Assembly (NCBI RefSeq): GCF_016901855.1
Contig: NZ_JACJKY010000013.1
Coordinates: 1 to 64,000 of the forward strand
Reading direction: 5' to 3'
DNA: 64,000 nt
Origin: Merdimmobilis hominis
GTDB taxonomy: Bacteria; Bacillota; Clostridia; Oscillospirales; Ruminococcaceae
The stretch's first letter is position 1, and every line of letters starts with the position of its first letter. The notes beneath the pieces were generated by a model, which had not been told where the DNA came from, ran no database searches, and saw only the letters and a program-made list of their open reading frames with translations. Of this stretch, positions 1 to 9,887 are shown piece by piece. Made by a program: the position numbers and the translations under genes.

Positions 1-21
1 TAAATCAGCAATAAAAAGAAT

Positions 22-54
22 AAGACAGCATAGTCACGCAGACTATACTGTCTT
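22..54. terminator. Hairpin with short T tract, end of an upstream gene
   Basis: An inverted repeat AAGACAG-c-ATAGTC / GACTAT-a-CTGTCTT closes a four-base loop and is followed by a short T run. No gene is visible in positions 1-131, so this probably ends a transcript entering from the left. Confidence 0.5.
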
Positions 55-131
55 TTCCGTTATCCCACTCGGTTTGCGTAAAACTTCGCTAACGACATTA
101 CGCTTTTGCTTCGTGTTATTTTTTCATATAC

Positions 132-163
132 AAAAAAGGTGAGGCAAACGCCTCACCTTTTTT
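132..163 (-). terminator. Terminator of the ilvBNC operon
   Basis: Stem AAAAAAGGTGAGGC / GCCTCACCTTTTTT with a four-base loop lies ten bases past the ilvC stop codon. The A/T flanks make it usable in both directions. Almost the same stem arms recur at 9837-9868. Confidence 0.85.
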
Positions 164-173
164 AAATGCATGA

Positions 174-1247
<1,074 letters not shown>

Positions 1248-1739
1248 TTAAGCGTTTACAATGTCGTCGCCCTTTGCGAGCGCGACGGTTCCGGTGCGTA
1301 CCACCTCGAGAATATGGTACGGTTCGAGCAGGTCACAGAAAAGCTTGAGCTGATCTGTTTCCGCACAAAGCTCAGCGGTCAGTGTTGTTTTGGAAAGATC
1401 GCAGACCTTTGCATCCATCACACGAACGATGTCAATGATTTGGCTGCGTGTCTGCACGGTGCAGGCAACCTTTACAAGCATCAATTCGCGGCTGACCGTT
1501 TCGTTTTGCTTTAAGCGGCGAAGCCGGATGACGTCGATGAGCTTGTTCAGCTGTTTTTCCACCTGTTCGACCATATATTCACTGCCGTTTACGACAATCG
1601 TAATACGGGAAATCTGCGGATCGTCAGTCACACCCACTGCAAGGCTGTCGATATTGAAGCCGCGGCGGGAAAACAGTCCCGAAATGCGGGAAAGGACGCC
1701 GGCGTGGTTTTCGACGAGAATGGAGATCGTATATTTCAT
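1248..1739 (-). CDS. ilvN: Acetolactate synthase, small regulatory subunit
   Basis: Regulatory subunit of acetohydroxyacid synthase, which in this family activates the large subunit and confers valine feedback inhibition. The 163-residue protein starts with an ACT domain (ISILVENHAGVLSRISGLF, residues about 4-75), the expected valine-binding fold, followed by the ALS small-subunit C-terminal domain. AAAGGAG lies 9 bases before the ATG. It sits 18 bp after ilvB and 75 bp before ilvC. The symbol ilvH would be equally valid. Confidence 0.95.
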   Translation of the reverse strand: MKYTISILVENHAGVLSRISGLFSRRGFNIDSLAVGVTDDPQISRITIVVNGSEYMVEQVEKQLNKLIDVIRLRRLKQNETVSRELMLVKVACTVQTRSQIIDIVRVMDAKVCDLSKTTLTAELCAETDQLKLFCDLLEPYHILEVVRTGTVALAKGDDIVNA

Positions 1740-1757
1740 ACCGTTTGGCTCCTTTCC

Positions 1758-3368
1758 TTACAGCGTGGGTTCGGCAGGGCTGACCGCACATTCGAGCAGA
1801 TACGGTCCGTCCGACGAAAGCATTGTGGTGATTGCTTCATTCAGCGCATCGTCGCTTGTGACACGCGCGGATTCGATCCCATAGCTGTTTGCGAGCGCCA
1901 CAAAATCAGGATTGCCATCTAAAAATACAGCCGTTTTGTTGCCGCCGTATTGATTGTCCTGAAGTTCGCGCACCATGCCGAGCCGTCCGTTATTCATGAC
2001 GATGATTTTGACAGGAATTTTGTTTGCACACAGTGTTGCAAGCTCCATCATCTGCATCTGGAACGAGCCGTCACCACATACGGCAATGACCTGACGGTTT
2101 GGTGCGGCGAGTTTTGCGCCGTATGCCGCGGGAATCGAATAGCCCATGGTGCCCATGCCGCCGGAAGTGAGAAACCGGCCGCGTTCGATAGCAAAATTGC
2201 GTGCCGCCCAGATCTGGTTTTGACCGACGTCGGCACAGAGTACCGCATCGGGTTCACACTGACTGCACAGCGTTTCGATCACGTGCTGCGGACGGACACA
2301 ACCGGCATACGGTTCATGCGCTGCAGCTTTTGAGGGTTTGAGCGGTTCATACCAGGGCTCGCAGGTGATGGCGTCCGCTTTTTCGCAAAGCTCCAAAAGA
2401 ATATTGTTTGCATCACCGACGAGCGGAATGTCCGTTTCGATATTTTTGCCGATTTCGGCGGGATCAATGTCGATATGGATAATCAGCGCGTTTTTCGCAA
2501 GTCCCATCGGCGACATAATTGCCCGGTCGCCGACACGTGCGCCGATCAGCAAAATCACATCCGCGCTGTTCATCGCGCGGTTTGCACCGGTACAGCCGTG
2601 CATGCCGATCATGCCCAAGTTGCGCGGATTGTTCGGCGAAACGGCGGAAAGTCCCATCATCGTGGTGACAATCGGAATATTCGTCTGTTCGGAAAATGCG
2701 GCCAAAGAATCTTGTGCATCCGCCAAAAAGACGCCGCCGCCTGCACAAATAAGCGGACGTTTTGCATGTTTGAGTGCAGTGACAACCCGTTTTAGCTGAC
2801 CGGGATGGCCGACGGTGTTCGGTTTATAGCTGCGAATCTGCACGCTGTCCGGATAGGAAAATGAAATCGTTTCTTTTTGTACGTCAAACGGAATATCAAT
2901 CAGCACCGGGCCTTTCCGGCCGGTGGAAGCGATGTGAAACGCTTCTTTCATAATGCGCGGGATGCTCGCCGCATCTTTGACGAGATAGCTGTGCTTGACA
3001 AACGGCTCGCACGAACCGGTGATATCAGCTTCCTGGAATACGTCGCGGCCCAAAAGCTCACGCACGACCTGACCGGTGATGACAATAAGCGGCACCGAGT
3101 CCATGTAAGCGGTGGCGATGCCGGTGATGAGATTTAATGCACCGGGACCCGAGGTTGCAATGCAGACCGCCGGTTTGTTTGTGATGCGGGCATATCCGCT
3201 GGCAGCATGGGCAGCGTTTTGCTCCTGCCGCACGAGAATATGCCGGATCTGAGAACGTGACAGTGCATCATAGAAAGGGCAGATTGCGGCGCCGGGCAGT
3301 CCGAATACGACGGAAATCCCCTCGGCTTCCAAACAGCGAACCATTGCCTGTGCGGCGGTGATCTTCAT
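1758..3368 (-). CDS. ilvB: Acetolactate synthase, large catalytic subunit
   Basis: Thiamine-diphosphate enzyme that condenses pyruvate with pyruvate or 2-oxobutyrate, the first common step of branched-chain amino acid synthesis. The 536-residue protein shows the TPP activation Glu in HILVRQEQNAAHAASGYAR (about residue 49), the central FAD/DHS-like domain and the C-terminal TPP motif GDGSFQM...NN. The ATG at 3368 has AGGAAAGG 9 bases upstream; a GTG nine bases earlier is less well placed. First gene of the operon, with its promoter at 3410-3438. Confidence 0.97.
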   Translation of the reverse strand: MKITAAQAMVRCLEAEGISVVFGLPGAAICPFYDALSRSQIRHILVRQEQNAAHAASGYARITNKPAVCIATSGPGALNLITGIATAYMDSVPLIVITGQVVRELLGRDVFQEADITGSCEPFVKHSYLVKDAASIPRIMKEAFHIASTGRKGPVLIDIPFDVQKETISFSYPDSVQIRSYKPNTVGHPGQLKRVVTALKHAKRPLICAGGGVFLADAQDSLAAFSEQTNIPIVTTMMGLSAVSPNNPRNLGMIGMHGCTGANRAMNSADVILLIGARVGDRAIMSPMGLAKNALIIHIDIDPAEIGKNIETDIPLVGDANNILLELCEKADAITCEPWYEPLKPSKAAAHEPYAGCVRPQHVIETLCSQCEPDAVLCADVGQNQIWAARNFAIERGRFLTSGGMGTMGYSIPAAYGAKLAAPNRQVIAVCGDGSFQMQMMELATLCANKIPVKIIVMNNGRLGMVRELQDNQYGGNKTAVFLDGNPDFVALANSYGIESARVTSDDALNEAITTMLSSDGPYLLECAVSPAEPTL

Positions 3369-3409
3369 AATTAACACCCTTTCCTCAGTTTTTATCGGTA
3401 TTGCATTCT

Positions 3410-3438
3410 ATTATAGCGGATACAAATCAAAAAATCAA
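3410..3438 (-). promoter_or_regulatory. Sigma-A promoter of ilvBNC
   Basis: On the minus strand TTGATT (3433-3438) and TATAAT (3410-3415) are 17 bp apart. The predicted start near 3403 leaves a leader of only about 35 nt, too short for a T-box or peptide attenuator. Confidence 0.8.
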
Positions 3439-3516
3439 CAATTTATAGTGATAAAGCGGTAAATTGTCTGCAAATGTCCGGGTAAAAGGGAATGTTTTGC
3501 AAAGCGGCAAAGGCGG

Positions 3517-3545
3517 TTGCATTTGCGCAGGGAAAATGGTATCCT
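3517..3545 (+). promoter_or_regulatory. Promoter of the binding-lipoprotein gene
   Basis: TTGCAT (3517-3522), 17 bp, TATCCT (3540-3545). The -10 is weak and TATAAA at 3546 is an alternative. The promoter is divergent from the ilvB promoter. Confidence 0.5.
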
Positions 3546-3577
3546 TATAAAAGACGCAAAAAAGGACGGAGGATTGT

Positions 3578-4561
3578 ATGAAACGACTGATTGCAGGACT
3601 GCTTGTCTGCGTGATGACTTTTCTGGTTACCGCATGCAGTGCGAGCAACACAATCGAACAAGAAGCACAGGCATACCCTGTGTCTGTGAATAATATTACC
3701 GTAGTGGAAAAACCGGAGAAGGTGGCAACACTCTCCGTTCAGATCACCAATTTGCTGGTTGATTTGGGATATGAAGATCAGATTGTTGCCGTATCGGCGG
3801 AAGAACTCGCGCAGGGAACTACAGAAAGTATAACTCCGGAGGAAAATACCGAGAGTACAAACAAAGAATCGTCCGAAGGATCAAAAACACCGGCACGCGT
3901 TTCGATCGGAACGGCGCTTGCCCCCGACATCGAAGCCATTCTCGGCGCCGCACCGGATATTGTGTTCACAACCGCACCGATGACGAAATCACAGCTTGAA
4001 TTGCTGTCGAATGCAGGTGTTCAGGTGATGGTGATGCCGGCGATTGATTCGCTCGACGCATTGTATGAACGTTATGACGCGGTGATTCGTGTCATGGACG
4101 GCGCGATTGAGGCAGACACCGCAGGTGCCGCACTCGTACAGGCGATGCAGAGCGACGTAGAAGCAATCGTTGAAAAACTGCCGGCTGAGAAAAAATCGTT
4201 TTTGGCAGTCTGCACGCTTGACCCGTATGTGGCGACGCCTGACACATTCGAGGGCGCGCTGCTGTCGCTTCTCGGCACGAATGCTGTGAGCGGCACATCG
4301 TATACAGCCGATGATCTGTCGGTATCGGCGGATATCGTGCTGGCGGCTGCACCGCTTACGGCGGAGAACTTGACGCAGAGCGAAACATTCGCAGCAAACG
4401 AAGCAGTGAAAGCCGGCAATATCGTTGTGTTCGACCGTGAATTGATGCGCACAGGAACCAAAGACGTGGTCGAAGCACTGCGCGCAGCGGCACAGGCAAT
4501 GTATCCGGACATTGATTTTTCGATTGAAAATGTGGAAGTGACGGAATCTTCTGCTCAATAA
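3578..4561 (+). CDS. BtuF/FhuD-type substrate-binding lipoprotein
   Basis: Predicted extracellular solute-binding lipoprotein of 327 residues. The signal peptide ends in the lipobox VTAC (Cys about residue 20), so it should be lipid-anchored outside the membrane. The rest fits the helical-backbone class III binding fold used for cobalamin, haem or ferric siderophores: KVATLSVQITNLLVDLGYEDQIVAVS, then PDIEAILGAAPDIVFTT. An acidic, Ser/Thr-rich insert of about 25 residues (residues 80-105) is unusual. No permease or ATPase gene is adjacent, so the ligand cannot be named. It is a single gene with its own promoter and terminator. Confidence 0.75.
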   Translation: MKRLIAGLLVCVMTFLVTACSASNTIEQEAQAYPVSVNNITVVEKPEKVATLSVQITNLLVDLGYEDQIVAVSAEELAQGTTESITPEENTESTNKESSEGSKTPARVSIGTALAPDIEAILGAAPDIVFTTAPMTKSQLELLSNAGVQVMVMPAIDSLDALYERYDAVIRVMDGAIEADTAGAALVQAMQSDVEAIVEKLPAEKKSFLAVCTLDPYVATPDTFEGALLSLLGTNAVSGTSYTADDLSVSADIVLAAAPLTAENLTQSETFAANEAVKAGNIVVFDRELMRTGTKDVVEALRAAAQAMYPDIDFSIENVEVTESSAQ

Positions 4562-4593
4562 AAAAGAACCGCCCATCGGGCGGTTCTTTTTTT
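4561..4593. terminator. Bidirectional terminator
   Basis: AAAAAGAACCGCCC / GGGCGGTTCTTTTT stem with a three-base loop begins at the lipoprotein stop codon. It lies between convergent genes and can serve ypeB too. Confidence 0.9.
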
Positions 4594-4604
4594 GCTGGAA
4601 TCGG

Positions 4605-5957
4605 TTAAACAGTCAGCTGTCCGTTTTCGGAAATGAGCAGGATCAGGAGCTGTTCTTCGACACCGGTGTGCGCGTTTACATACACAAGCACCTGTGTGCC
4701 GTCAGACGCTTCGCATGAAAATTCCCAGCAGAGATCTTCGGTCAGGCCGTCGGAGGGAATGACGCAGAGGTTCGCTTTTTTGACGGTGAGCACATCGCTC
4801 ACACACGCTTGTGCCGCTTCGCGCGTAAGGGTGGGTGAAAGGGTTGCGGCGCGGTCGGTGTGGTTCATCAGATAGCCGCGCGCATCGAGTGAAAGAATTT
4901 CGCCGTTATCGAGCGCTACGCCGACTTTGATGAGATCCGGATATAAAATCACGCCGTCTTGCACCGCTGCAAAGTTTGCCGTCAGCAGATTGCCGGTGAT
5001 TTCGTAATAGGACAGCTTCATATCCTTGTAGCCAAGCGATTCCAAGTACGACTGCGCCTGGCTGACTGCTTGTTCTGCATCAATGGCTCTGTGTTCTGGA
5101 ATACGGTCGTTTGACATGGTGCACAGATAGCCGCCCCACTGCGTTACGGTCACATAGATACCGTCGCCTTCAAAGCACCACGACGGCATCCGCGAAAATT
5201 CCATTCCGGAAGCACTGAGCGAAACATCCTTTGTAAAAGCGGACTGTGCCGTTTTCATCGCTTCTTCCTGCAGTACGTCACTTTTTCCGATCAGTGCGCG
5301 CGGTGTTTGGGTGAGAATATGGTCGGAGAACGGACCGTCGTAAATGAGTGTCGGATACGACGCAAATCCTTCCTCAAATTCGGCAAATCCCTCTGCGACG
5401 GATACAGAATCGGTGTCATCGTTCATGGTACTGCGCACATCCGAGCGAATCATCTCATAATTGATGGAACCGGTTTGCAGTTCGTTTTGAAACGCTGCGA
5501 TTTCCGCAATCATCTTGTCGCAGTATTCGCATAACAGACGCAGATTGTTTCGCTCTTCTTCGGTCAGCGGCTGTCCTTCGTTAAACTTTTTCGAAAGACT
5601 TACGCAGTAGTCACCGATCTGCGAAAGCAGTTTGTTCGTGTTTGTCATGTTATTCTGTGCAAGCGGAAGCTGGTCGAGCGCTTCTTTTGCAAACGATGCT
5701 TCGCGCCACAGTTTTGACGAAAGCGTCGAGAGCATCGGCGCGGTGTTTACATACTGGATTTTTTCAAGATCACTGCGTACATTGCCGGCATATAGTGTGA
5801 GGTTGCTCATCGTCTGCATCAGCTGGTTTTCAAGAATGCGCTGCTGTTTCAGACTTTTGATGCGGTACTGCATGGCAAGACCGGTGAGTGTCAGCACAAA
5901 CGCCAGCGAAAAGCAAACAAAGCGTACCGCGCCGCGGCGGGAAAGCGTTACGTTCAT
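4605..5957 (-). CDS. ypeB: Spore germination protein YpeB
   Basis: Spore inner-membrane protein needed for the cortex-lytic enzyme SleB to localise and remain stable, so required for cortex breakdown at germination. The 450-residue protein has one N-terminal membrane segment (about 9-29), a helical N-domain (MSNLTLYAGNVRSDLEKIQY) and C-terminal PepSY-like repeats (about 220-450), as in Bacillus YpeB. In Bacillus it is cotranscribed with sleB; here no sleB is adjacent and the gene stands alone. A sigma-G-type promoter at 6000-6029 supports forespore expression. Strong evidence for sporulation. Confidence 0.93.
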   Translation of the reverse strand: MNVTLSRRGAVRFVCFSLAFVLTLTGLAMQYRIKSLKQQRILENQLMQTMSNLTLYAGNVRSDLEKIQYVNTAPMLSTLSSKLWREASFAKEALDQLPLAQNNMTNTNKLLSQIGDYCVSLSKKFNEGQPLTEEERNNLRLLCEYCDKMIAEIAAFQNELQTGSINYEMIRSDVRSTMNDDTDSVSVAEGFAEFEEGFASYPTLIYDGPFSDHILTQTPRALIGKSDVLQEEAMKTAQSAFTKDVSLSASGMEFSRMPSWCFEGDGIYVTVTQWGGYLCTMSNDRIPEHRAIDAEQAVSQAQSYLESLGYKDMKLSYYEITGNLLTANFAAVQDGVILYPDLIKVGVALDNGEILSLDARGYLMNHTDRAATLSPTLTREAAQACVSDVLTVKKANLCVIPSDGLTEDLCWEFSCEASDGTQVLVYVNAHTGVEEQLLILLISENGQLTV

Positions 5958-5999
5958 GGATAAAGTCCACTCCTCTTTCTTACATTCGTTTTTTAGGAG

Positions 6000-6029
6000 T
6001 AGTATGTGAGAAAACAGGAATGTTATGCA
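6000..6029 (-). promoter_or_regulatory. Sigma-G-type forespore promoter of ypeB
   Basis: On the minus strand TGCATA (6024-6029) and CATACTA (6000-6006) are 17 bp apart, a close match to the Bacillus sigma-G consensus. It lies 43 bp upstream of the ypeB ATG. Confidence 0.75.
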
Positions 6030-6055
6030 AAAAAAGAAACCGAAAAACTCTCTGC

Positions 6056-6084
6056 TTGCTTTCTTTCTTTAAATTGTGTAAAAT
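6056..6084 (+). promoter_or_regulatory. Promoter of the ABC-F/metY operon
   Basis: TTGCTT (6056-6061), 17 bp, TAAAAT (6079-6084), 28 bp before the GTG start of the ABC-F gene. Confidence 0.65.
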
Positions 6085-6111
6085 AAAAACTTGAGAAAAG
6101 GAGGGAACAGT

Positions 6112-8040
6112 GTGCTTGCATCACTGACTCATATTACAAAATATTTTGGCGATGCGCTCGTGTTTGACGATCTTTCTGCCACAATCGAGGACAGCGACCG
6201 CATTGGTCTTGTCGGCGCGAATGGTATCGGAAAATCGACGCTTCTGCACATTTTGTGCGGCGTACTGTCTCCTGACGACGGGGATGTCAGCGTGCAAAAC
6301 GGCGTACGCATCGGTCTTTTGCGGCAAAACAGCGGCATCACCGGCACAAACACGATTTACGAGGAAATGCGCAGCGTGTTTTCGGATGTCATTGAAGCCG
6401 AACAGCGCATGCGGACACTTGAAGAGCAGATGTCGTGCTGCGATCACGAGAGTGCAGAATATGCCGCACTTTCTGCGGAATACGAACAGTGCGCCGCCTA
6501 TTTTGAAGCCAAAAACGGCTATGAGATAGATGTACGCATCCGTATGATTTTAAACGGCATGGGCTTTTTGGATAAGCAGCTTGATATGGCAGCTTCGGCA
6601 CTGTCAGGCGGCGAGAAAACACGTCTTGCCATGGCAAAACTGCTGCTCTCTGAACCCGATCTTTTGGTGCTTGACGAGCCGACGAACCATCTCGATTTTA
6701 AAACGCTCATGTGGCTTGAGGACTATCTGTCAGGTTACAAAGGCGGCTTGCTGGTCGTTTCGCATGACCGTTATTTTCTCGATAAGCTCTGCTTTAAAAT
6801 CTGGGAGCTTGAAAATCACACGCTTTATACGTATCAGGGCAACTATACAAAATATAAAACACTGCGCGCAGAGCGGATAAAACGCCAGATGCGTGAGTAT
6901 GAGGCACAGCAGATAAAAATCGCCTCCATGCGGGAGTTTGCGGAAAAAAATATTGCGCGTGCATCCACTTCGAATATGGCAAAAAGCCGGCTTCATCAGC
7001 TGGCGCAGATGGAAGAGGTGGAACGCCCGATCGACGTGACACCTGCGCCGCGTTTTTCGTTTTCGGCGCATAAACGGCCGGTCAGCGACGTGCTGATTGC
7101 AAAGGATGTGACGCTTACCGTCGGTACATCGCCGCGCGTCACACTTGCGTCCAATCTGTCGTTTACCGTAAAGCGCGGCGATAAAATCGCGATCATCGGT
7201 CAAAACGGCACGGGAAAATCGACACTGTTAAAAACATTGCTCGGACTTCTTCCCCAAAGCGGCATGATCCGCTGGGGTGCCAATACAGAGCTTTCGTTTT
7301 TCGAGCAGGAAAACCGGCAGTTAAATCCGGAAAATACGGCGATCGACGAGCTCTGGGGACGCCATCCGCTGATGAAGGAATATGAGATTCGCGGATTGCT
7401 CGGACAGGTGCTTTTAACCGGCGAGAATGTATATAAAAAAATCGGCGTGCTGTCGGGCGGTGAGCGGGCGCGTGTGGCGCTTGCAGTGCTCGAGCTTGAG
7501 CATGCAAATGTCATGGTGCTCGACGAACCGACAAACCATCTCGATTTGCAGAGCAAGGAATCGCTTGAGGAATCGCTTTCCGCATTTGAGGGCACACTGC
7601 TGTTTGTATCGCATGACCGCTATCTGTTAAATGCAGTACCGACGCGGATTTTCGAGCTGACCGATCACGGCCTTGAGATTTATGACGGAAACTTTGATTT
7701 TTATCTTGCCGAGCAGAAAAAACGCGAAGAAGCGCGGATTTTATCGCTTGCGAGCGAGCAGGTTCAGCCGAAATCGAAAAATCCGTCGTATTACCGGTCA
7801 AAGCAGGAGCGTGCCGCGCAGACAAAACAGCGTCAGCGGCTTTCTTCACTTGAAAAGGAAATCGAGCAGACTGAAGCAGCGATCACTGCACTCGAAGCGC
7901 AGATTGCCGCACCGGAAACGGCGGCTGATTATGAAGCACTCAGCGCCTTATGCGCGGAGCTTGAACAAACAAAACAACAGCTCGACAGCATTGTCACAGA
8001 ATGGGCAGAGCTTTCCGAGCTGATGGAATCATTCGAATGA
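6112..8040 (+). CDS. ABC-F family ribosome-associated ATPase (YdiF-like)
   Basis: Soluble twin-ATPase of the ABC-F family, which acts on translating ribosomes and has no membrane domain. Residues about 30-210 and 350-500 each carry a Walker A (GANGIGKST, GQNGTGKST), an LSGGE signature and LDEPTNHLD Walker B. A basic interdomain linker lies between them and a C-terminal coiled coil (about 545-640) resembles the YdiF/Uup subgroup. The 642-residue length also fits YdiF. GTG at 6112 is chosen because AAAGGAGGG precedes it by 7 bases; a TTG at 6091 would include that site. First gene of an operon with metY. An antibiotic-protection role cannot be inferred. Confidence 0.92.
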   Translation: MLASLTHITKYFGDALVFDDLSATIEDSDRIGLVGANGIGKSTLLHILCGVLSPDDGDVSVQNGVRIGLLRQNSGITGTNTIYEEMRSVFSDVIEAEQRMRTLEEQMSCCDHESAEYAALSAEYEQCAAYFEAKNGYEIDVRIRMILNGMGFLDKQLDMAASALSGGEKTRLAMAKLLLSEPDLLVLDEPTNHLDFKTLMWLEDYLSGYKGGLLVVSHDRYFLDKLCFKIWELENHTLYTYQGNYTKYKTLRAERIKRQMREYEAQQIKIASMREFAEKNIARASTSNMAKSRLHQLAQMEEVERPIDVTPAPRFSFSAHKRPVSDVLIAKDVTLTVGTSPRVTLASNLSFTVKRGDKIAIIGQNGTGKSTLLKTLLGLLPQSGMIRWGANTELSFFEQENRQLNPENTAIDELWGRHPLMKEYEIRGLLGQVLLTGENVYKKIGVLSGGERARVALAVLELEHANVMVLDEPTNHLDLQSKESLEESLSAFEGTLLFVSHDRYLLNAVPTRIFELTDHGLEIYDGNFDFYLAEQKKREEARILSLASEQVQPKSKNPSYYRSKQERAAQTKQRQRLSSLEKEIEQTEAAITALEAQIAAPETAADYEALSALCAELEQTKQQLDSIVTEWAELSELMESFE

Positions 8041-8056
8041 AAGGTGGATTTTAATC

Positions 8057-9325
8057 ATGAAACGTGAAACCCAGTGCCTCCATGCAGGCTATACCCCGAA
8101 AAACGGTGAACCGCGCGTGATGCCGATTGTGCAGAGCACAACATACTGCTTTGATTCAACCGAGCATATCGCACAGCTTTTCGATATGCCGACGGAATAT
8201 ATGTACTCCCGTTTTGCAAATCCGACCGTTGACGCGGTGGAGAAAAAGATCGCAGCGCTCGAAGGCGGCGTCGGTGCGATGGCAACCTCGAGCGGTCAGG
8301 CGGCATCGCTTCTGTCGATTTTAAACCTCTGCAACGCAGGCGACAGCTTTATTGCCGCGTCTACGATTTACGGCGGAAGTGTCAACCTCTTTGCTGTGAC
8401 GCTCAAAAAACTCGGCATTGAGTGCATCTTTGTCGATGCGGAAGCATCCGAAGAGGAACTCCAGAAAGCATTCAAAGAAAATACGAAAGCTGTGTTTGGT
8501 GAAACGCTCGCAAACCCAGCACTCACTGTGTTCGATATCGAAAAATTTGCAAACCTTGCACACAAAAACGGCGTGCCGCTGATTGTAGACAACACGTTTG
8601 CGACACCGATGCTGTGCCGTCCGATCGAGTGGGGTGCAGACATTGTCGTGCATTCGACTTCCAAATATATGGACGGCCATGCACTGCAGGTCGGCGGTAT
8701 CATCGTCGACGGCGGCACATTCGACTGGACAAACGGCAAATTCCCGGAATTTGTCGAGCCGGATGAAAGCTATCATGGTGTGTCGTACACCCGCGATTTC
8801 GGCAAAATGGCATATATCATCAAAGCACGCATGCAGCTGATGCGCGACTTCGGCTGCTATCCGGCGGCACATTCGGCATTTTTGCTGAACTTGGGTCTTG
8901 AAACACTGCCGGTCCGTATGAAGCAGTACTGTGAAAACGCGCTGACTGTCGCGGAGTATCTTGAAAAATCGCCGTTTGTCAAGAGTGTGAACTACCCGGG
9001 TCTTTCGGATAATCCGTTCCATGAACGTGCGAAAAAATATCTGCCGGACGGTACGAGCGGCGTCATCTCGTTCTCGATCAAAGGCGGCAGAGAAGCGGCT
9101 GTCAAATTCATGGACAATCTGACACTCGCATCGAACGTGGTGCATGTTGCTGATATCCGCACCTGCGTGCTCCATCCGGCTTCTGCAACCCACCGCCAGC
9201 TCACCGACGAGCAACTCGTCGCTGCCGGCATTGATGCAGGCATGATCCGCCTTTCCGTCGGTCTCGAGAATGTGGAAGATATTCTGGCTGATTTGGACCG
9301 CGGCTTTGCTGCACTCGAGAAATGA
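8057..9325 (+). CDS. metY: O-acetylhomoserine aminocarboxypropyltransferase
   Basis: PLP enzyme of the Cys/Met metabolism family that makes homocysteine from O-acetylhomoserine and sulfide, giving direct sulfhydrylation toward methionine. The 422-residue length and motifs YMYSRFANPTVDAVEKKIAALEGG, IVDNTFATPMLCRPIEWGADIVVHSTSKYMDGH (Schiff-base Lys near residue 203) and VLHPASATHRQLTDEQ match MetY rather than the shorter MetB/MetC enzymes. It lies 16 bp after the ABC-F gene and overlaps the next gene by 4 bp (ATGA). No SAM riboswitch is visible before it. A methionine gamma-lyase activity is a less likely alternative. Confidence 0.93.
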   Translation: MKRETQCLHAGYTPKNGEPRVMPIVQSTTYCFDSTEHIAQLFDMPTEYMYSRFANPTVDAVEKKIAALEGGVGAMATSSGQAASLLSILNLCNAGDSFIAASTIYGGSVNLFAVTLKKLGIECIFVDAEASEEELQKAFKENTKAVFGETLANPALTVFDIEKFANLAHKNGVPLIVDNTFATPMLCRPIEWGADIVVHSTSKYMDGHALQVGGIIVDGGTFDWTNGKFPEFVEPDESYHGVSYTRDFGKMAYIIKARMQLMRDFGCYPAAHSAFLLNLGLETLPVRMKQYCENALTVAEYLEKSPFVKSVNYPGLSDNPFHERAKKYLPDGTSGVISFSIKGGREAAVKFMDNLTLASNVVHVADIRTCVLHPASATHRQLTDEQLVAAGIDAGMIRLSVGLENVEDILADLDRGFAALEK

Positions 9326-9831
9326 GTGATTTTGTGATCCGTCCGATGAAAGGATCGGACATTGATGCGTTTTTGCGTGCATTTGCGGCACAGGGCTGGG
9401 AAAAGCCGCGCGAAGTACTCGAGGGCTATTATGACGATCAGTGCAGCGGCAGGCGGCAGGTGTTTGTCGCGGAGGTAAACGGCGAGCCTGCCGGATATGC
9501 GACACTTTTGCCGAATGATCCGCACGGCCCGTTTGCAAACCGGCAGATTCCGGTTGTGAATGACTTCAACGTCTTTCTTCCGTTTGGACGGCAGGGGATC
9601 GGCAGCGCGATCATGGATGCGGTCGAAGCAGAGGCAAAAAAGACAAGCGATATGATTTCGCTCGGCGTCGGACTGCACAGCGGCTATGGTACGGCACAGC
9701 GGATGTATATAAAACGCGGCTATGTGCCGGACGGGAGCGGTGTCTGGTATGAGGACAAACCGCTTGCACCGTATGCACCGTGTCAAAATGATGACGGGCT
9801 TGTGCTGTATCTGAGCAAACGGCTCGTATAA
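9322..9831 (+). CDS. GNAT family N-acetyltransferase
   Basis: Predicted acetyl-CoA-dependent acetyltransferase of 169 residues with unknown acceptor. The acetyl-CoA-binding motif A is VVNDFNVFLPFGRQGIGSAIMDAVEA (about 80-105), with the Q-G-I-G-S loop, and motif B follows with GYGTAQRMYIKRGYVPDGSGVWY. Its ATG overlaps the metY stop (ATGA), so the two are translationally coupled. That does not prove a role in sulfur metabolism. Confidence 0.85.
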   Translation: MSDFVIRPMKGSDIDAFLRAFAAQGWEKPREVLEGYYDDQCSGRRQVFVAEVNGEPAGYATLLPNDPHGPFANRQIPVVNDFNVFLPFGRQGIGSAIMDAVEAEAKKTSDMISLGVGLHSGYGTAQRMYIKRGYVPDGSGVWYEDKPLAPYAPCQNDDGLVLYLSKRLV

Positions 9832-9836
9832 ATAAG

Positions 9837-9868
9837 AAAAAAGGTGAGGAATTTTCCTCACCTTTTTT
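9837..9868. terminator. Bidirectional terminator
   Basis: AAAAAAGGTGAGGA / TCCTCACCTTTTTT hairpin between the convergent GNAT and MATE genes. Confidence 0.9.
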
Positions 9869-9887
9869 GTTTTGCTTGTTTTGATGA

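Noticed and set aside
3369-3577. T-box or peptide attenuator ahead of ilvB
   Set aside because: The promoter leaves only about 35 nt of leader and no stem-loop series or Leu/Val-rich short frame.
8041-8056. SAM riboswitch for metY
   Set aside because: Only 16 bp separate metY from the ABC-F gene, and the region before the operon (5958-6111) has no riboswitch-like fold.
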